From contig NZ_JAGEMO020000015.1 of assembly GCF_017921975.2 (NCBI RefSeq), forward strand, positions 186,001-250,000: a stretch of DNA of 64,000 bases, given 5' to 3'. The DNA comes from Hymenobacter terricola. GTDB lineage: Bacteria; Bacteroidota; Bacteroidia; Cytophagales; Hymenobacteraceae. Under the pieces are notes generated by a model, which was not told where the DNA came from, ran no database searches, and was given only the letters and a program-made list of their open reading frames with translations. The translations under genes and the position numbers were made by a program. This document shows positions 7,947-17,200 of the stretch, piece after piece (the first letter of the stretch is position 1; each line of letters opens with the position of its first letter).

Positions 7947-8201
7947 ATGCTACGACTTATCACCTGTCATAATGCCACGATGCTGCTGGAGCAGCAGGCC
8001 GACCTGCCACTGGGCAGGGGGCAGCGGGCCAGCCTGTGGCTGCACCTGCGCTATTGCCCGTATTGCAGCCGCTACGCCAAACAAACCGTGCTGATTGCCG
8101 AGTGGGCCCGAGCGTCGGCCTCAGCCCGTGCGAGCTCCGGTATGGTTTTGTCAGATGCGGCCAAGCAGCGGATGCGCGAGCGGCTGGCGGCAGCAGAGTA
8201 A
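7947..8201 (+). CDS. Small zinc-finger anti-sigma-like protein
   Basis: An 84-residue protein encoded directly after the ECF sigma factor. Cys7, His33, Cys37 and Cys40 (in HLRYCPYC) fit the ZAS/zf-HC2 zinc-binding pattern of anti-sigma domains. Unlike most members it has no transmembrane helix, so it would be a soluble inhibitor or redox sensor acting on the adjacent sigma factor. A GTG at 7941 is an alternative start. The role is inferred from motif plus adjacency. Confidence 0.75.
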   Translation: MLRLITCHNATMLLEQQADLPLGRGQRASLWLHLRYCPYCSRYAKQTVLIAEWARASASARASSGMVLSDAAKQRMRERLAAAE

Positions 8202-8220
8202 GATTGAATCAGAAGGCAAC

Positions 8221-8256
8221 AAAAAAGACCGTCAGCTCAGCATAACGGTCTTTTTT
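8221..8256. terminator. Bidirectional rho-independent terminator
   Basis: aaaaaagaccgt (8221-8232) pairs exactly with acggtctttttt (8245-8256), giving a T tract on both strands. It lies between the anti-sigma gene and the convergent ferredoxin gene and can serve both. Confidence 0.92.
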
Positions 8257-8277
8257 ATTATCGGCTAACGGGTCTGC

Positions 8278-8604
8278 TTACGCGCCCGTGGGGGCCAGGC
8301 GCACCACCAGCCCGTCGGTGCGGGGCGTGAGGCGAATCTGGCAGCTCAGGCGCGAGCCTTCGTGTACCACGGGCAGGGTTTCGAGCATGTCGAGCTCGGC
8401 GTCTTCGGGCTCGGGCAGGGCGGGGCCGGCCAGTACTTCGACGTGGCAAGTGGCGCAGAGGGCCATGCCGCCGCAAGTAGCCTGAATGTCGTAGCCGCTG
8501 GCCTTCAGCAGCTCCATCAGGCTGAGCCCCATGTCGGTGGGGCCGATGAGTTCGGTGCGTTGGCCGGGGGCTTCCTCGACGTAGATGCGGATGTCTTCTT
8601 CCAT
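8278..8604 (-). CDS. [2Fe-2S] ferredoxin, adrenodoxin-like
   Basis: A 108-residue electron carrier. Cys44, Cys50, Cys53 and Cys88 make the C-x5-C-x2-C-xn-C cluster ligand set in ATCGGMALCATCHVEV and RLSCQI, spaced as in adrenodoxin/ISC-type rather than plant-type ferredoxins. Acidic residues in EPEDAELDMLE form the usual partner-docking helix. It lies downstream of a ferredoxin-NADP reductase gene on the same strand, with a palindromic element between them, so the reductase is its likely partner. Confidence 0.92.
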   Translation of the reverse strand: MEEDIRIYVEEAPGQRTELIGPTDMGLSLMELLKASGYDIQATCGGMALCATCHVEVLAGPALPEPEDAELDMLETLPVVHEGSRLSCQIRLTPRTDGLVVRLAPTGA

Positions 8605-8635
8605 AAGGTAAATCTGGCTGCTTGGATCAAAAGAG

Positions 8636-8727
8636 CGTCATGCTGAGCGCAGCCGAAGCATCTCTACTGTTGCAGTAACCATGATTAGTTGTGCGGTAGA
8701 GATGCTTCGGCTGCGCTCAGCATGACG
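8636..8727. repeat. Palindromic intergenic element, family 1
   Basis: Arms 8636-8667 and 8696-8727 are perfect 32-base inverted repeats containing CTGAGCGCAGCCGAAGC; loop of 28 bases. Lies between the ferredoxin reductase and ferredoxin genes. Confidence 0.92.
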
Positions 8728-8742
8728 TTCTTTATGTAACCA

Positions 8743-9759
8743 CTACATGCTGGGAGCCCCGTTTACAGTCGTGTACTTGAGGGTGTACTTTTTGTCGGGG
8801 TAAATGTATTTGAAAGCCCCCTGGCACATAAGCGCGGCCTCGTGGAAACCGCAGAGAATGAGCTTGAGTTTGCCGGGGTAGGTGTTGATGTCGCCGATGG
8901 CAAATACGCCGGGCAGCGAAGTGCTGTAGGCCTCGGTGTCCACCTTCACGGCGTCATTTTCCAGCTCCAGGCCCCACTCGCCGATGGGGCCGAGCTTGGG
9001 CGTGAGGCCGAAAAGCGGGATGAAGCAGTCGAGCGGGACGGTTTCGGCGGTGCCGGTATTGGCCGTGATGGTGACTTCCGAAAGCTTGCCGTTGCCGTGC
9101 AGGTGCGTGACGTTCGAAGAGAGCACCAGCTTGATTTTGCCGGCCTCGGCCAGCTTCTGGACTTTCTCGGCCGAATCGGCGGCGCCCCGGAAGGTGGTGC
9201 CGCGGTGCACGAGCGTCACGTCGGAAGCCACGTTGGCGAGGAAGTTGGTCCAGTCCAGGGCCGAGTCGCCGCCGCCGGCGATGACGATTTTCTTGTCGCG
9301 GAAGTGCTCGGGGTCGCGCACCATGTAGTGCACGCCTTTGCCGCCTTCAAACTGTTCAAGGTTTTCGACGGCGGGCTTGCGGGGCTCGAAGGAACCCAGG
9401 CCGCCGGCAATGGCCACGGCCTTGCAGTGAATTTCGGTGCCGTCGGTGGTGTGCAGCTGAAAAGTGCCGTCGTCGAGCTTGGCAAAGTGTTCGACGCGCT
9501 CGCCCAGCGTGAAAGTGGGGTGGAAGGGCTCAATCTGCTTCATCAGATTGTCGACCAGGTCGCCGGCCAGGATTTCGGGAAAGCCCGGAATGTCGTAAAT
9601 CGGCTTCTTGGGATAAATTTCGGAGAGCTGGCCGCCGGGCTGGGGCAGGGCATCAACCACGTGGCAGCGAAGCTTGAGCAAACCGGCTTCGAAAACGGCA
9701 AACAGGCCGACCGGACCGGCCCCGATGATGCAAATATCAGTTGAAATCGTATTGGACAT
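8743..9759 (-). CDS. Ferredoxin-NADP reductase, thioredoxin-reductase-like type
   Basis: Transfers electrons between NADPH and ferredoxin using FAD; cytoplasmic. The 338-residue protein has an N-terminal FAD Rossmann motif (CIIGAGPVGL, glycines 13, 15 and 18), an internal NADP-binding motif (IVIAGGGDSALDW) and the C-terminal FAD motif GVFAIGDINTYPGK. It lacks the redox CxxC of thioredoxin reductases, which together with length points to the ferredoxin-NADP reductase branch. Start at 9759 (MSNTIS) is chosen because the sequence upstream contains a consensus promoter. The neighbouring ferredoxin gene is its likely partner. Confidence 0.9.
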   Translation of the reverse strand: MSNTISTDICIIGAGPVGLFAVFEAGLLKLRCHVVDALPQPGGQLSEIYPKKPIYDIPGFPEILAGDLVDNLMKQIEPFHPTFTLGERVEHFAKLDDGTFQLHTTDGTEIHCKAVAIAGGLGSFEPRKPAVENLEQFEGGKGVHYMVRDPEHFRDKKIVIAGGGDSALDWTNFLANVASDVTLVHRGTTFRGAADSAEKVQKLAEAGKIKLVLSSNVTHLHGNGKLSEVTITANTGTAETVPLDCFIPLFGLTPKLGPIGEWGLELENDAVKVDTEAYSTSLPGVFAIGDINTYPGKLKLILCGFHEAALMCQGAFKYIYPDKKYTLKYTTVNGAPSM

Positions 9760-9826
9760 AAGAGCAATAAAGGCCTGAAAAGGCGCCGGAATTAACGCGG
9801 CCGCAACCGTTGAGAACGTCGCCGCG

Positions 9827-9857
9827 CAAAGGTACGGCCCGCGGCCGGGGCCGCCAA
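9827..9857 (-). promoter_or_regulatory. Consensus Bacteroidota promoter for the ferredoxin reductase
   Basis: Read on the minus strand, TACCTTTG (9834 down to 9827) matches the TAnnTTTG -7 box exactly, with a TTG 20 bases upstream. It leaves a leader of about 60 bases before the ATG at 9759. This is the best promoter match in the window. Confidence 0.65.
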
Positions 9858-9981
9858 CGGCGGTTCGGTTTATAACAACGAGGCGGCCAAAATCGTTGGC
9901 TGGCACTGGGTTGATGCAGTTATTCTGAAATGGCAACGTGCCTCAGATGGCCCATTACGGCCCAATGGGCAGGTTTCTGCT

Positions 9982-10371
9982 TCACAGGTCATCCAAAAAC
10001 TGGTCGGCTTCCCAAAGGGTGAGAAACTGGCGCACGGGCATGGCCAGGCTGGTCGTGACTAAGTCGCTGTGGCGGCGCGTGGGCAGGCCGGGTACATGAA
10101 TTTCGGCCACCATGCGCACCTCGTGCGCCACAATGAGCTGCTCGACGGCCATAAACTGGGCCCGCAACGCCGGATTGACCTGATTGACGACCTGCATGTC
10201 GCTGAGAATGCTGAACCCGGCCCGTATTTCGGCCAGGGCGGCCGTCCAGTCGGCCACGTAGTGCGGCAGGGACGTAGCCCACTGCATCTGCCCGAAATTC
10301 TGGTAGAAAATCCGGTTCTTGGCAGGGTCTACCGTGAGCTGGTATTCGGGACGGAAAGCAATAAGAAGCAT
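9982..10371 (-). CDS. Hypothetical protein, STAS-like fold possible
   Basis: A 129-residue soluble protein. It opens with alternating hydrophobic strands (LIAFRPEYQLTVD, RIFYQNFGQM), a helix rich in Trp/Ala, then GFSILSDMQVV, a pattern resembling small STAS/SpoIIAA-like modules seen in many Bacteroidota as single-domain proteins. No catalytic motif is visible. It is divergent from the vWA-lipoprotein gene of the next cluster and has no evident operon partner. The fold suggestion is weak; the reading frame is convincing because codon usage and hydrophobic periodicity are normal. Confidence 0.65.
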   Translation of the reverse strand: MLLIAFRPEYQLTVDPAKNRIFYQNFGQMQWATSLPHYVADWTAALAEIRAGFSILSDMQVVNQVNPALRAQFMAVEQLIVAHEVRMVAEIHVPGLPTRRHSDLVTTSLAMPVRQFLTLWEADQFLDDL

Positions 10372-10658
10372 TACAAAACAGCGGGCGCGGCATCAAAGGT
10401 CGGGCGTAGTTCTTAGAATTGTGACTGTCTTAACTAAATGTACCTGTCGAACCAGCCCGGATGAACAACCCGAAAGGCGTAGAAATGTCCACGAGCGAGG
10501 GGTGGAAACGGGTCCGTCAACGAGAAAATTCGGCCTGTATCCAAATATGTGTACCACCGGCGCGTTGGGCGCGTTTAGCGGCCGTGGTTTTCGGCCGGCC
10601 GGCACTTCGTTGCGTAATGCCTATACTTCGCCCCAAAACCTTGCTTAGCGCTTACCCT

Positions 10659-11996
10659 ATGCCGATTTCCGTTTCCGTGGGACTGCCCGCGCCGCGTCTG
10701 TTTCGTTGTTTCCGGCTCGCCGGAGTGCTTTTTGGGACTATTTCGCTGCTCACGGCCTGTGGCTCCGGGCCGGCCGAAACCACGACCAGCAAGCCCACCA
10801 AAGGCGCCACAGCCGCCGCGGCAGCACCGGAAATGACCGAGGCCGCGCCGCTGCGCGTGAGCGTGTTTCTGGAATACTCGGGCGGAATGAAGGGTTTCGT
10901 GCCGCGCGGCGGGGCCGACAAGCCGCCGACGGAGTTTCAGCAGCGCATCGGCGCGCTCATCACCGAAACCCAGGTAAATGGCGCCGTGGCCGAGCGCAAA
11001 TTTTACCTTTGCGAAAATGCCGCGCCCCGGCCGGTGAAGTTTGACCAAATGCGCGACGTGGTGCAGGGCGAGGTCAACCAGGCGGCCCTCGGCACCGAAC
11101 TGCCGCAGATGCTGGAAGGCATTCTGGCCATGCCGCAGGCCACGCAGCGGGTGAGCGTAGTGATTTCGGATTTCATCTACGGCCCGGCCCGCAAGTCTGA
11201 CTTTTCGCAGCTGCCCAACCTCATTCGCACGTCCATCGCGCCCGTGAGCCAGCAGCAGCTGGCCGTGGCCGTGTTCGGCGAAACCTCGCATTTTTACGGC
11301 AGCTACTTTCCGGCTGTGAAAACACCCATGCAAAAACGCACCCTGAACGGCGAAAAGGTGCCCTACTACGTGTGGGTGATTGGGCCGCCGGCGCAGGTGG
11401 CGCGCTTCGCGGCTGAAGTATTTAAGAACGCGCCGGCCCAGCAGGCATTTTTTGGGCTAAAAGCCACGACGCCGGCCTTCGCGCCGCTGCTCACCAAGCT
11501 CACCGACCCGAAATTAAAGTCAAGCGGCGGCACCGTGTACGCTGAAAACAACGGTCTGACCCTGAACCCTTCCGACGACCCGGTGGATTTTTCTGTCGGG
11601 CTTGATTTGAAGGGATTGCCCGCCGCGTGGCAGAATTCAGCATTTTTGGCCCAACATCTGCAAGTGCGCCTGCCCAACGGCCAGGCCAGTCTGCTGCCCA
11701 ATTCGGTGCGCCCCCTCACCGACGACGAGCAAAGCGGCCAGCCGGTGCTCGCGCCGTACACGCACGTGCTGCGGCTGCGGGTGAGCAAGCTGGCGGCGCC
11801 CACGGGCACGCTCAGCGTGTCGCTGCCCGCCCCGGAAACGCCGGACTGGGTGGCGGCCTGGTCCACGACCAACGACAATCAGCCCGCCCCGCGCACCTTT
11901 GGTCTCGACCAAGTGCTTACGGGAGTCCGCCAATCGTATCCAACTCCGCTGCCAGCCGTATTTACGGTTCAGCTTCCGCTCAAAAACGACAAATAA
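10659..11996 (+). CDS. vWA-like lipoprotein with degenerate MIDAS
   Basis: First gene of a seven-gene block. The 445-residue product has a signal peptide ending in the lipobox LLTAC (Cys34), so it should be lipid-anchored. The next domain looks like a von Willebrand A domain: LRVSVFLEYSGGMKGFV at about 65-81 matches the DxSxS metal site, but with Glu72 for Asp and Gly76 for the second Ser, and VSVVISDFIYG near 166 matches the following strand with its SD pair. The remaining half (about 230-445) looks beta-rich. ATGs upstream at 10461 and 10617 are possible, but 10659 directly precedes the signal peptide. It ends 15 bases before the next gene. Confidence 0.82.
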   Translation: MPISVSVGLPAPRLFRCFRLAGVLFGTISLLTACGSGPAETTTSKPTKGATAAAAAPEMTEAAPLRVSVFLEYSGGMKGFVPRGGADKPPTEFQQRIGALITETQVNGAVAERKFYLCENAAPRPVKFDQMRDVVQGEVNQAALGTELPQMLEGILAMPQATQRVSVVISDFIYGPARKSDFSQLPNLIRTSIAPVSQQQLAVAVFGETSHFYGSYFPAVKTPMQKRTLNGEKVPYYVWVIGPPAQVARFAAEVFKNAPAQQAFFGLKATTPAFAPLLTKLTDPKLKSSGGTVYAENNGLTLNPSDDPVDFSVGLDLKGLPAAWQNSAFLAQHLQVRLPNGQASLLPNSVRPLTDDEQSGQPVLAPYTHVLRLRVSKLAAPTGTLSVSLPAPETPDWVAAWSTTNDNQPAPRTFGLDQVLTGVRQSYPTPLPAVFTVQLPLKNDK

Positions 11997-12011
11997 CCCG
12001 CTTACTCATCT

Positions 12012-12422
12012 ATGCAAACCTTCTTCACCAGCCTGTACTCGGCCCTGATTTCTGTTTTCCAAAGCCAGCGCCCGGCCGATTACGGCTTGTATAAAACCGA
12101 TTTGTTCTCGCTCGTGGGCTGGAGCACGCTGGGCGTGAGCCTGCTGCTGGTGCTGGCCTTTTACTACGTGTTCAACTCGGCCCTGCGCACGGGCCTGTTC
12201 CGCACCCCGCACTGGGCCCTGACGCTGGCTTTGGCCGCTGGCCTGGGCACCTTTCTGGCCAACAGCCTCAGCAAAAGCCACGGCGCGGAAGCCAGCAGCT
12301 ACCTGGGCTACTTCATGGTCGTGAATATGATTGTGGCCGCCCTGTGGTTCCTGCTGTTTTCGGTGCTGCTGAAGCGTTGGAGCACGTATGCCCGCACTAC
12401 GCCGTTTGTGGGGCCATTCTAG
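12012..12422 (+). CDS. Small three-helix membrane protein
   Basis: A 136-residue protein with about three transmembrane helices: roughly 38-58 (VGWSTLGVSLLLVLAFYYVF), 68-88 and 100-120. A basic C-terminal tail follows. It resembles no family I can name. Its place between the vWA-like lipoprotein and the tubulin-like gene, on the same strand, suggests a membrane component of that system. Confidence 0.78.
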   Translation: MQTFFTSLYSALISVFQSQRPADYGLYKTDLFSLVGWSTLGVSLLLVLAFYYVFNSALRTGLFRTPHWALTLALAAGLGTFLANSLSKSHGAEASSYLGYFMVVNMIVAALWFLLFSVLLKRWSTYARTTPFVGPF

Positions 12423-12428
12423 AAGGCA

Positions 12429-12553
12429 GTTATGAGTTAAAAGTTATGAGTTGTGAGTTGAAATCGGGAGACGCGAATGAGGATTTTCGCTTCGAAGGTT
12501 TTGCTCATAACGAGGCGCCGCTAACTCATAACTCATAACTTTTAACTCATAAC
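12429..12553. repeat. Inverted repeat overlapping the tubulin-like gene leader
   Basis: Left arm 12429-12459 and right arm 12523-12553 (31 bases, one mismatch) are built from repeated TTATGAGTT units and their complements. The right arm ends seven bases before the start codon at 12561, so folding of the transcript would occlude the start region. Confidence 0.88.
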
Positions 12554-12560
12554 TCAATAC

Positions 12561-14042
12561 ATGAAGCTATTCATCTTTGCCGTGGGCGGCACCGGGGCCC
12601 GCGTGCTGCGCTCCCTCACCATGCTGCTGGCGTCCGGCGTTCGGATTCCGAACTGCGACCAGGTGGTGCCCGTCCTCATCGACCCCGACACCCAGAACGG
12701 CGACGTGACCCGCACCGTGGCCTTGCTCAAGCGCTACGCCCGCATTCACGAAGCCCTGTATGGCGACGGCCAGAAGGAAAAAACCGGTTTCTTCAGCCAG
12801 CCCATGAACACGCTGGCCCACCTGAATACCGGCGGTGGCGGCACCGAGGAGTTGCGCGACTCGTTCGTGTACGATTTCGGCGGCATCAGCCAGCCCTTCC
12901 GCGACTACCTGAAATACAACGACCTCTCGGTGGAAACCCAAGGGCTGGTCGATTTGCTGTTTACGCAGGACAGCCTCGCGGCCAACCTCGACGTGGGTTT
13001 CCGCGGCTCGCCCAACGTGGGCTCGGTGGTGCTGAATGCCGTGGTGCAATCGAAGGAAATGCGCTACCTCGCCCAGAGTTTGCAGGACGGCGACCGCGCC
13101 TTTTTCATCAGCTCGATTTTTGGGGGCACGGGCGCAGCCGGTTTCCCGCTGCTGGTGAAAAACCTGCGCGACGCCAACTCCCCGCTGGCCCACCCCGAAA
13201 TCCGCCGCCGCCTCAAGGCCGGCGCATTGGTAATGCTGCCGTATTTCAAATTGCAGGACCCTTCGGCCGATGAAAAATCGGCCGGCCAGGATTTCATCGA
13301 CTCCAACACCTTCATCACCAAGACCAAAACGGCCCTCTCGTACTACGCCGACAACCTGCAAGGTTTGGAGGCCATGTACTACCTCGGCGACCAGCCCGGC
13401 CAGCCGCTGGCCAACCACCCCGGCCGCGCCGAGCAGCGCAATCAGGCGCATCTGCTGGAGCTGCTGGGCGCCCTCGCCGTGCCGCACTTCATGGAAGTGC
13501 CCGACAGCCAGCTCGATGGCAACCAGCCCCTCTACCACGAATACGGCCTGAAAGCCGACAGCACCGACATCGATTTCGGCCAGCTGCCCGCCGATATGCG
13601 CCAGGAAGTGGCCCGTCCGCTCATCCAGCTGCACTACTTCGCCCGCTACTTCCTCAAGCACACCCCCGACGACGCCAAAGCGCCCTACTACGAAGCCGGT
13701 GACCTCGCGGCGCAGCTGCGCAACAACCGCGCCCTGCGCGAGCTGACCGACTTTTTCGGCGACTACAACGAGTGGCTGCGCGAGCTGGGTGTGAACCAGC
13801 GCCGCTACACCGCCATCCGCGCCGATGAGATGGATTTCAACAAAATGGTGACTGACAAAACAGTGGAAACCGGCATTTTCAGCAAGGGCATTACGCCGGG
13901 CTTTTTTCGCGATGAGCTGACGAAGGCAGTGGGGAAGGCGACGCTGAGCAACCCGACGGAAAACGAGGCGCTGCGCTGGGTGGTGAAGGCGTTTGAGGAG
14001 GCTACGGGCGAGATTCTGGACAAGAAACTCCAGTATTCCTAA
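12561..14042 (+). CDS. Tubulin/FtsZ-like GTPase-fold protein
   Basis: A 493-residue soluble protein that I read as a tubulin-superfamily member of the large non-FtsZ class. It opens with strand 1 and the first glycine loop, KLFIFAVGGTGARVL (residues 2-16). The tubulin signature loop is recognisable as ISSIFGGTGAAGFPLL (about 183-198, GGTGAAG at 188-194) in place of FtsZ's GGGTGTG. Downstream come the helix-rich middle and C-terminal domains typical of the fold; an NTP would bind between these loops. It sits among membrane, motor-like and actin-like genes. Family assignment rests on the two loops and size; a fold comparison would settle it. Confidence 0.75.
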   Translation: MKLFIFAVGGTGARVLRSLTMLLASGVRIPNCDQVVPVLIDPDTQNGDVTRTVALLKRYARIHEALYGDGQKEKTGFFSQPMNTLAHLNTGGGGTEELRDSFVYDFGGISQPFRDYLKYNDLSVETQGLVDLLFTQDSLAANLDVGFRGSPNVGSVVLNAVVQSKEMRYLAQSLQDGDRAFFISSIFGGTGAAGFPLLVKNLRDANSPLAHPEIRRRLKAGALVMLPYFKLQDPSADEKSAGQDFIDSNTFITKTKTALSYYADNLQGLEAMYYLGDQPGQPLANHPGRAEQRNQAHLLELLGALAVPHFMEVPDSQLDGNQPLYHEYGLKADSTDIDFGQLPADMRQEVARPLIQLHYFARYFLKHTPDDAKAPYYEAGDLAAQLRNNRALRELTDFFGDYNEWLRELGVNQRRYTAIRADEMDFNKMVTDKTVETGIFSKGITPGFFRDELTKAVGKATLSNPTENEALRWVVKAFEEATGEILDKKLQYS

Positions 14043-14086
14043 GTGCCAGACAGAAACCTTTTAATTATTCAGATTACTCAAAAACG

Positions 14087-14182
14087 GTCATGCTGAGCGC
14101 AGCCGAAGCATCTCGCCTGCTTCGTTGCAATCGGTATTGATTACTACTGCACGCGAGATGCTTCGGCTACGCTCAGCATGAC
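14087..14182. repeat. Palindromic intergenic element, family 1
   Basis: Arms 14087-14116 and 14153-14182 (30 bases, one wobble position) flank a loop homologous, in inverse orientation, to the loops of the other copies. It lies between the tubulin-like and actin-like genes of the same block. Confidence 0.9.
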
Positions 14183-14208
14183 GTTCTGATTTGTTTGTAA
14201 TTCAATTT

Positions 14209-17200
14209 ATGGCTAAAATCCTGCGACTACACGACACCGGCTCCAGCACCCACGAGGGCTGGGGGCCGACTGGTAAAATTGGCCCCCACGAAGTGGAGCG
14301 CCTGCTCGACCCTCAGGGCGGCCGCGCCGCTAAGGTGGCCGTTTCCATTCCCTCGCCCTTCGCCCGCATGCACCTGGTCGAAACCGCGTTGCGCTTCGTG
14401 ACGCAGGGCGGCACCAGCCAGGATTCGGTGTACCACCAGCTGGTGAGCCACTTCTGGGACGTGTGGGAGATGGTCTTCAACTTCCACCAGCGCAAGCTGG
14501 CCAGCCAGCGCCTGCAAATCCGGGCCTGGCGCAAGGACGAGGAGTTGGCCAAGCTACGCGCCAACCCCGCCACCCGCCCGCTGGCCGATGTGCTGGCCCT
14601 CTACCTCGACGGCCGCTTCGCGAAGCTGACGGAGATGCACCTCATCTACTTCCCCGGCGCGAATGGCGTGCCGCAGCTTATCGGTGGCACCTCGCCGCTC
14701 ACGCTGTTTTTTCCGGCCCCGAATGTGAAGCCGCTGCCGGTGCAGCGCCCGCAGGGGGGGGGCTACTATTTTGACAACCAGTACGTGCCGCTGGCCAACC
14801 GCGAAGCCGCCTTCCGCGACTACGTGTACCAGGAGTTCGTGGGCGACCCGGCCCTGACGGCCCTCGCCCCGCTGGTGCGCGACACCCTCGACCGGGGCCT
14901 GCTGCAAAAGTGGGCCATGGATGGCACCGCCAGCCTGAGCAACTTCCCGGTCCTGACGGATGCCTCGAATAACCAGATTGACGTGGCCGGCGTGCTGCTG
15001 CGCGTGCGCCCCGACGAGGGCACCGTGCGCGGCTCCGACCTGTTCATCCGGCCCACGCGGGCGGGGGTGGCCGGGCCGCTGCCCATCGTGCTGCGCCCTG
15101 GTTTGAAGGCAATTGGCAAGAAGTATTACAACGAAACCCTGTTTGCCGACAGCGGGGCCACCGTGCCGGCCGCCGATGCCCGCCCCCTGAAGGAGCGCAC
15201 GCTGCCTGGCCCGGAGTTGCCTTACCCGTACCTGACGGTGAATGACTTGCTGGAAGAAACCCTGCTGGCCGTGCCCTACGAGGTGGACGAAACCCGTTTC
15301 TTCTGCGGCAACCTGAAAATTGCGCCCGGCTTCCGGCCCAGCAGCTGGCCGCTGCTGCCCATCAAGCCAGCGTATTTCGACTACTTCACGCAGTCGGATT
15401 TGGCCGAGCACCTCACGCTGGAGCTGGAATCGGCCTGCATCCGGGTGCGGCTGCGGGTGCCGGTGAGCGGCGGCGACTACGTGGATTATGAGCGCGCTTA
15501 CTACCCCAACCCGCAGGGCGAGGGGGTGGGGCGGCTGCGCGTGACCAACGTGGCGCTGTCGGTGTTCCCGTTCGTGAAGGTGGCCGATGCGCCGCAGTTT
15601 AACGACTTCTACAAAGTCATGCTGGTCGATGCCAACAACATCGACCCCAGCATGGTGACCAAGAAAGTCGACCTGAAATTCTGGGCCAACGGCCACCAGC
15701 TCAGCGAAACCGGCACCGACCAATCGGCCACCCGCTACGAGCGCACCCCCAAAACCAGCCAGGACGAAGGCAGCACCTACTACGAGGTGCGCGGCACTCA
15801 TTTCGACTACCTCGAAGTGCTGAACCCGGCCCCGGCCGAGGGCCGCGCCCTCATCATCCCGCGCTGGCCCGAAGTGCGCCAGGGCACCAGGGAGTACCGT
15901 TTCGCCATCGACTTCGGCACAACGAACACCCACGTCGCCATGCAGGACAGCCCCGGCCAGGAGCCCAAGCCGTTCAGCTTCGGCCTGAGTGATACGCCGG
16001 TGGCGCTGCTGAAAAAATCAACCGCCGAGCCCGACCGCAGTGCCTACGAGCGCCTGTACCGCGGCATTGATGACGACCCGGCCAACTTCGTGCAAATCAA
16101 GCGCTGGCAGCAGTACCAGGAGCGCGAATTCATTCCGCCCATCATCGGGGCCGACAGCTCGCCCTACGCCTTCCCGGCGCGCACCGCCACTTACGAAGCG
16201 GCCAACTACGCCACGCAGGAGCTGAGCGTGCTCGGCAACATCAACGTGGCCTTCGGCATCATCACCGAAGAGCAGCGCCGGCCGAATTACCACACCAACC
16301 TGAAGTGGGACAACTCGCTGAACATCGCCAACACCAACCGCGTGCGGGCGTTTTTCAAGGAAATCCTGCTGCTGTGCCGCGCCAAGGTGGCCCTGAATGG
16401 CGGCAATCTCGCGGCCACGCAAATCACCTGGTTTGCTCCACTGAGCTTCTCGACCTACCAGCGCAACCTGTACCAGCGCGAGTGGGACACGCTGTTTCAC
16501 GACGTGTTTAAGACGACCAATTCCATGCCCTGCATGGTGGAGTCGACGGCGCCGTACTACTACCTCACCCGCCGCAACATCGTGACGCTGGGGCCGGGCG
16601 AAAACGCAGCCTTCATCGACATCGGCGGCGGCACCACTGACGTGCTGCTCTACGCCGACCGCAAGCCGGTGCTGAGCACCTCGTTCCGCTTCGCCGGCAA
16701 CGACCTGTGGGGCGATGGCGGGGCCGAAGTGCGTGGCTCGAAGGACAACGGCCTCGTGCGCTTTGGCGTGGCCGGGGTGCAGAGCGCGGTGCTCTCGCCC
16801 GCCGCCCGCCGGGCCCGCGAATACGTGCTGGTGGCCGAAGGAACCGACAATTTTGGTTCCGAAGACGTGGCCAGCTTCCTGTTTAACTACGACCAATTGC
16901 TGGGCTTCAGCGAGCGGCTGCTGCGGGCCGAGCACTTGCGGGTATTGTTCTACCTGCACTTCGGCGCCTTGATTTACCACGTGGCGCAGGTGACGGTGGC
17001 CAACGGCCAGCAGCTGCCGCGCTACCTGTGCTTCACGGGGCGCGGCAGCCTCTACGTGCGCCTGCTGGCGGCCGGCTCCAACCTGCAGCCGGTGGAGAAG
17101 CTGGCCCGCCTCATCATGGAAAAAGCCACCGGGCAGGCGGTGCCGGCCGATTTCCGCATCAAGCTGGCCGACGACCCCAAGCAGACTACCGCCAACGGCG

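Noticed and set aside
11004..11011. Perfect TACCTTTG box
   Set aside because: It lies inside the vWA-like lipoprotein gene with no gene starting just downstream.
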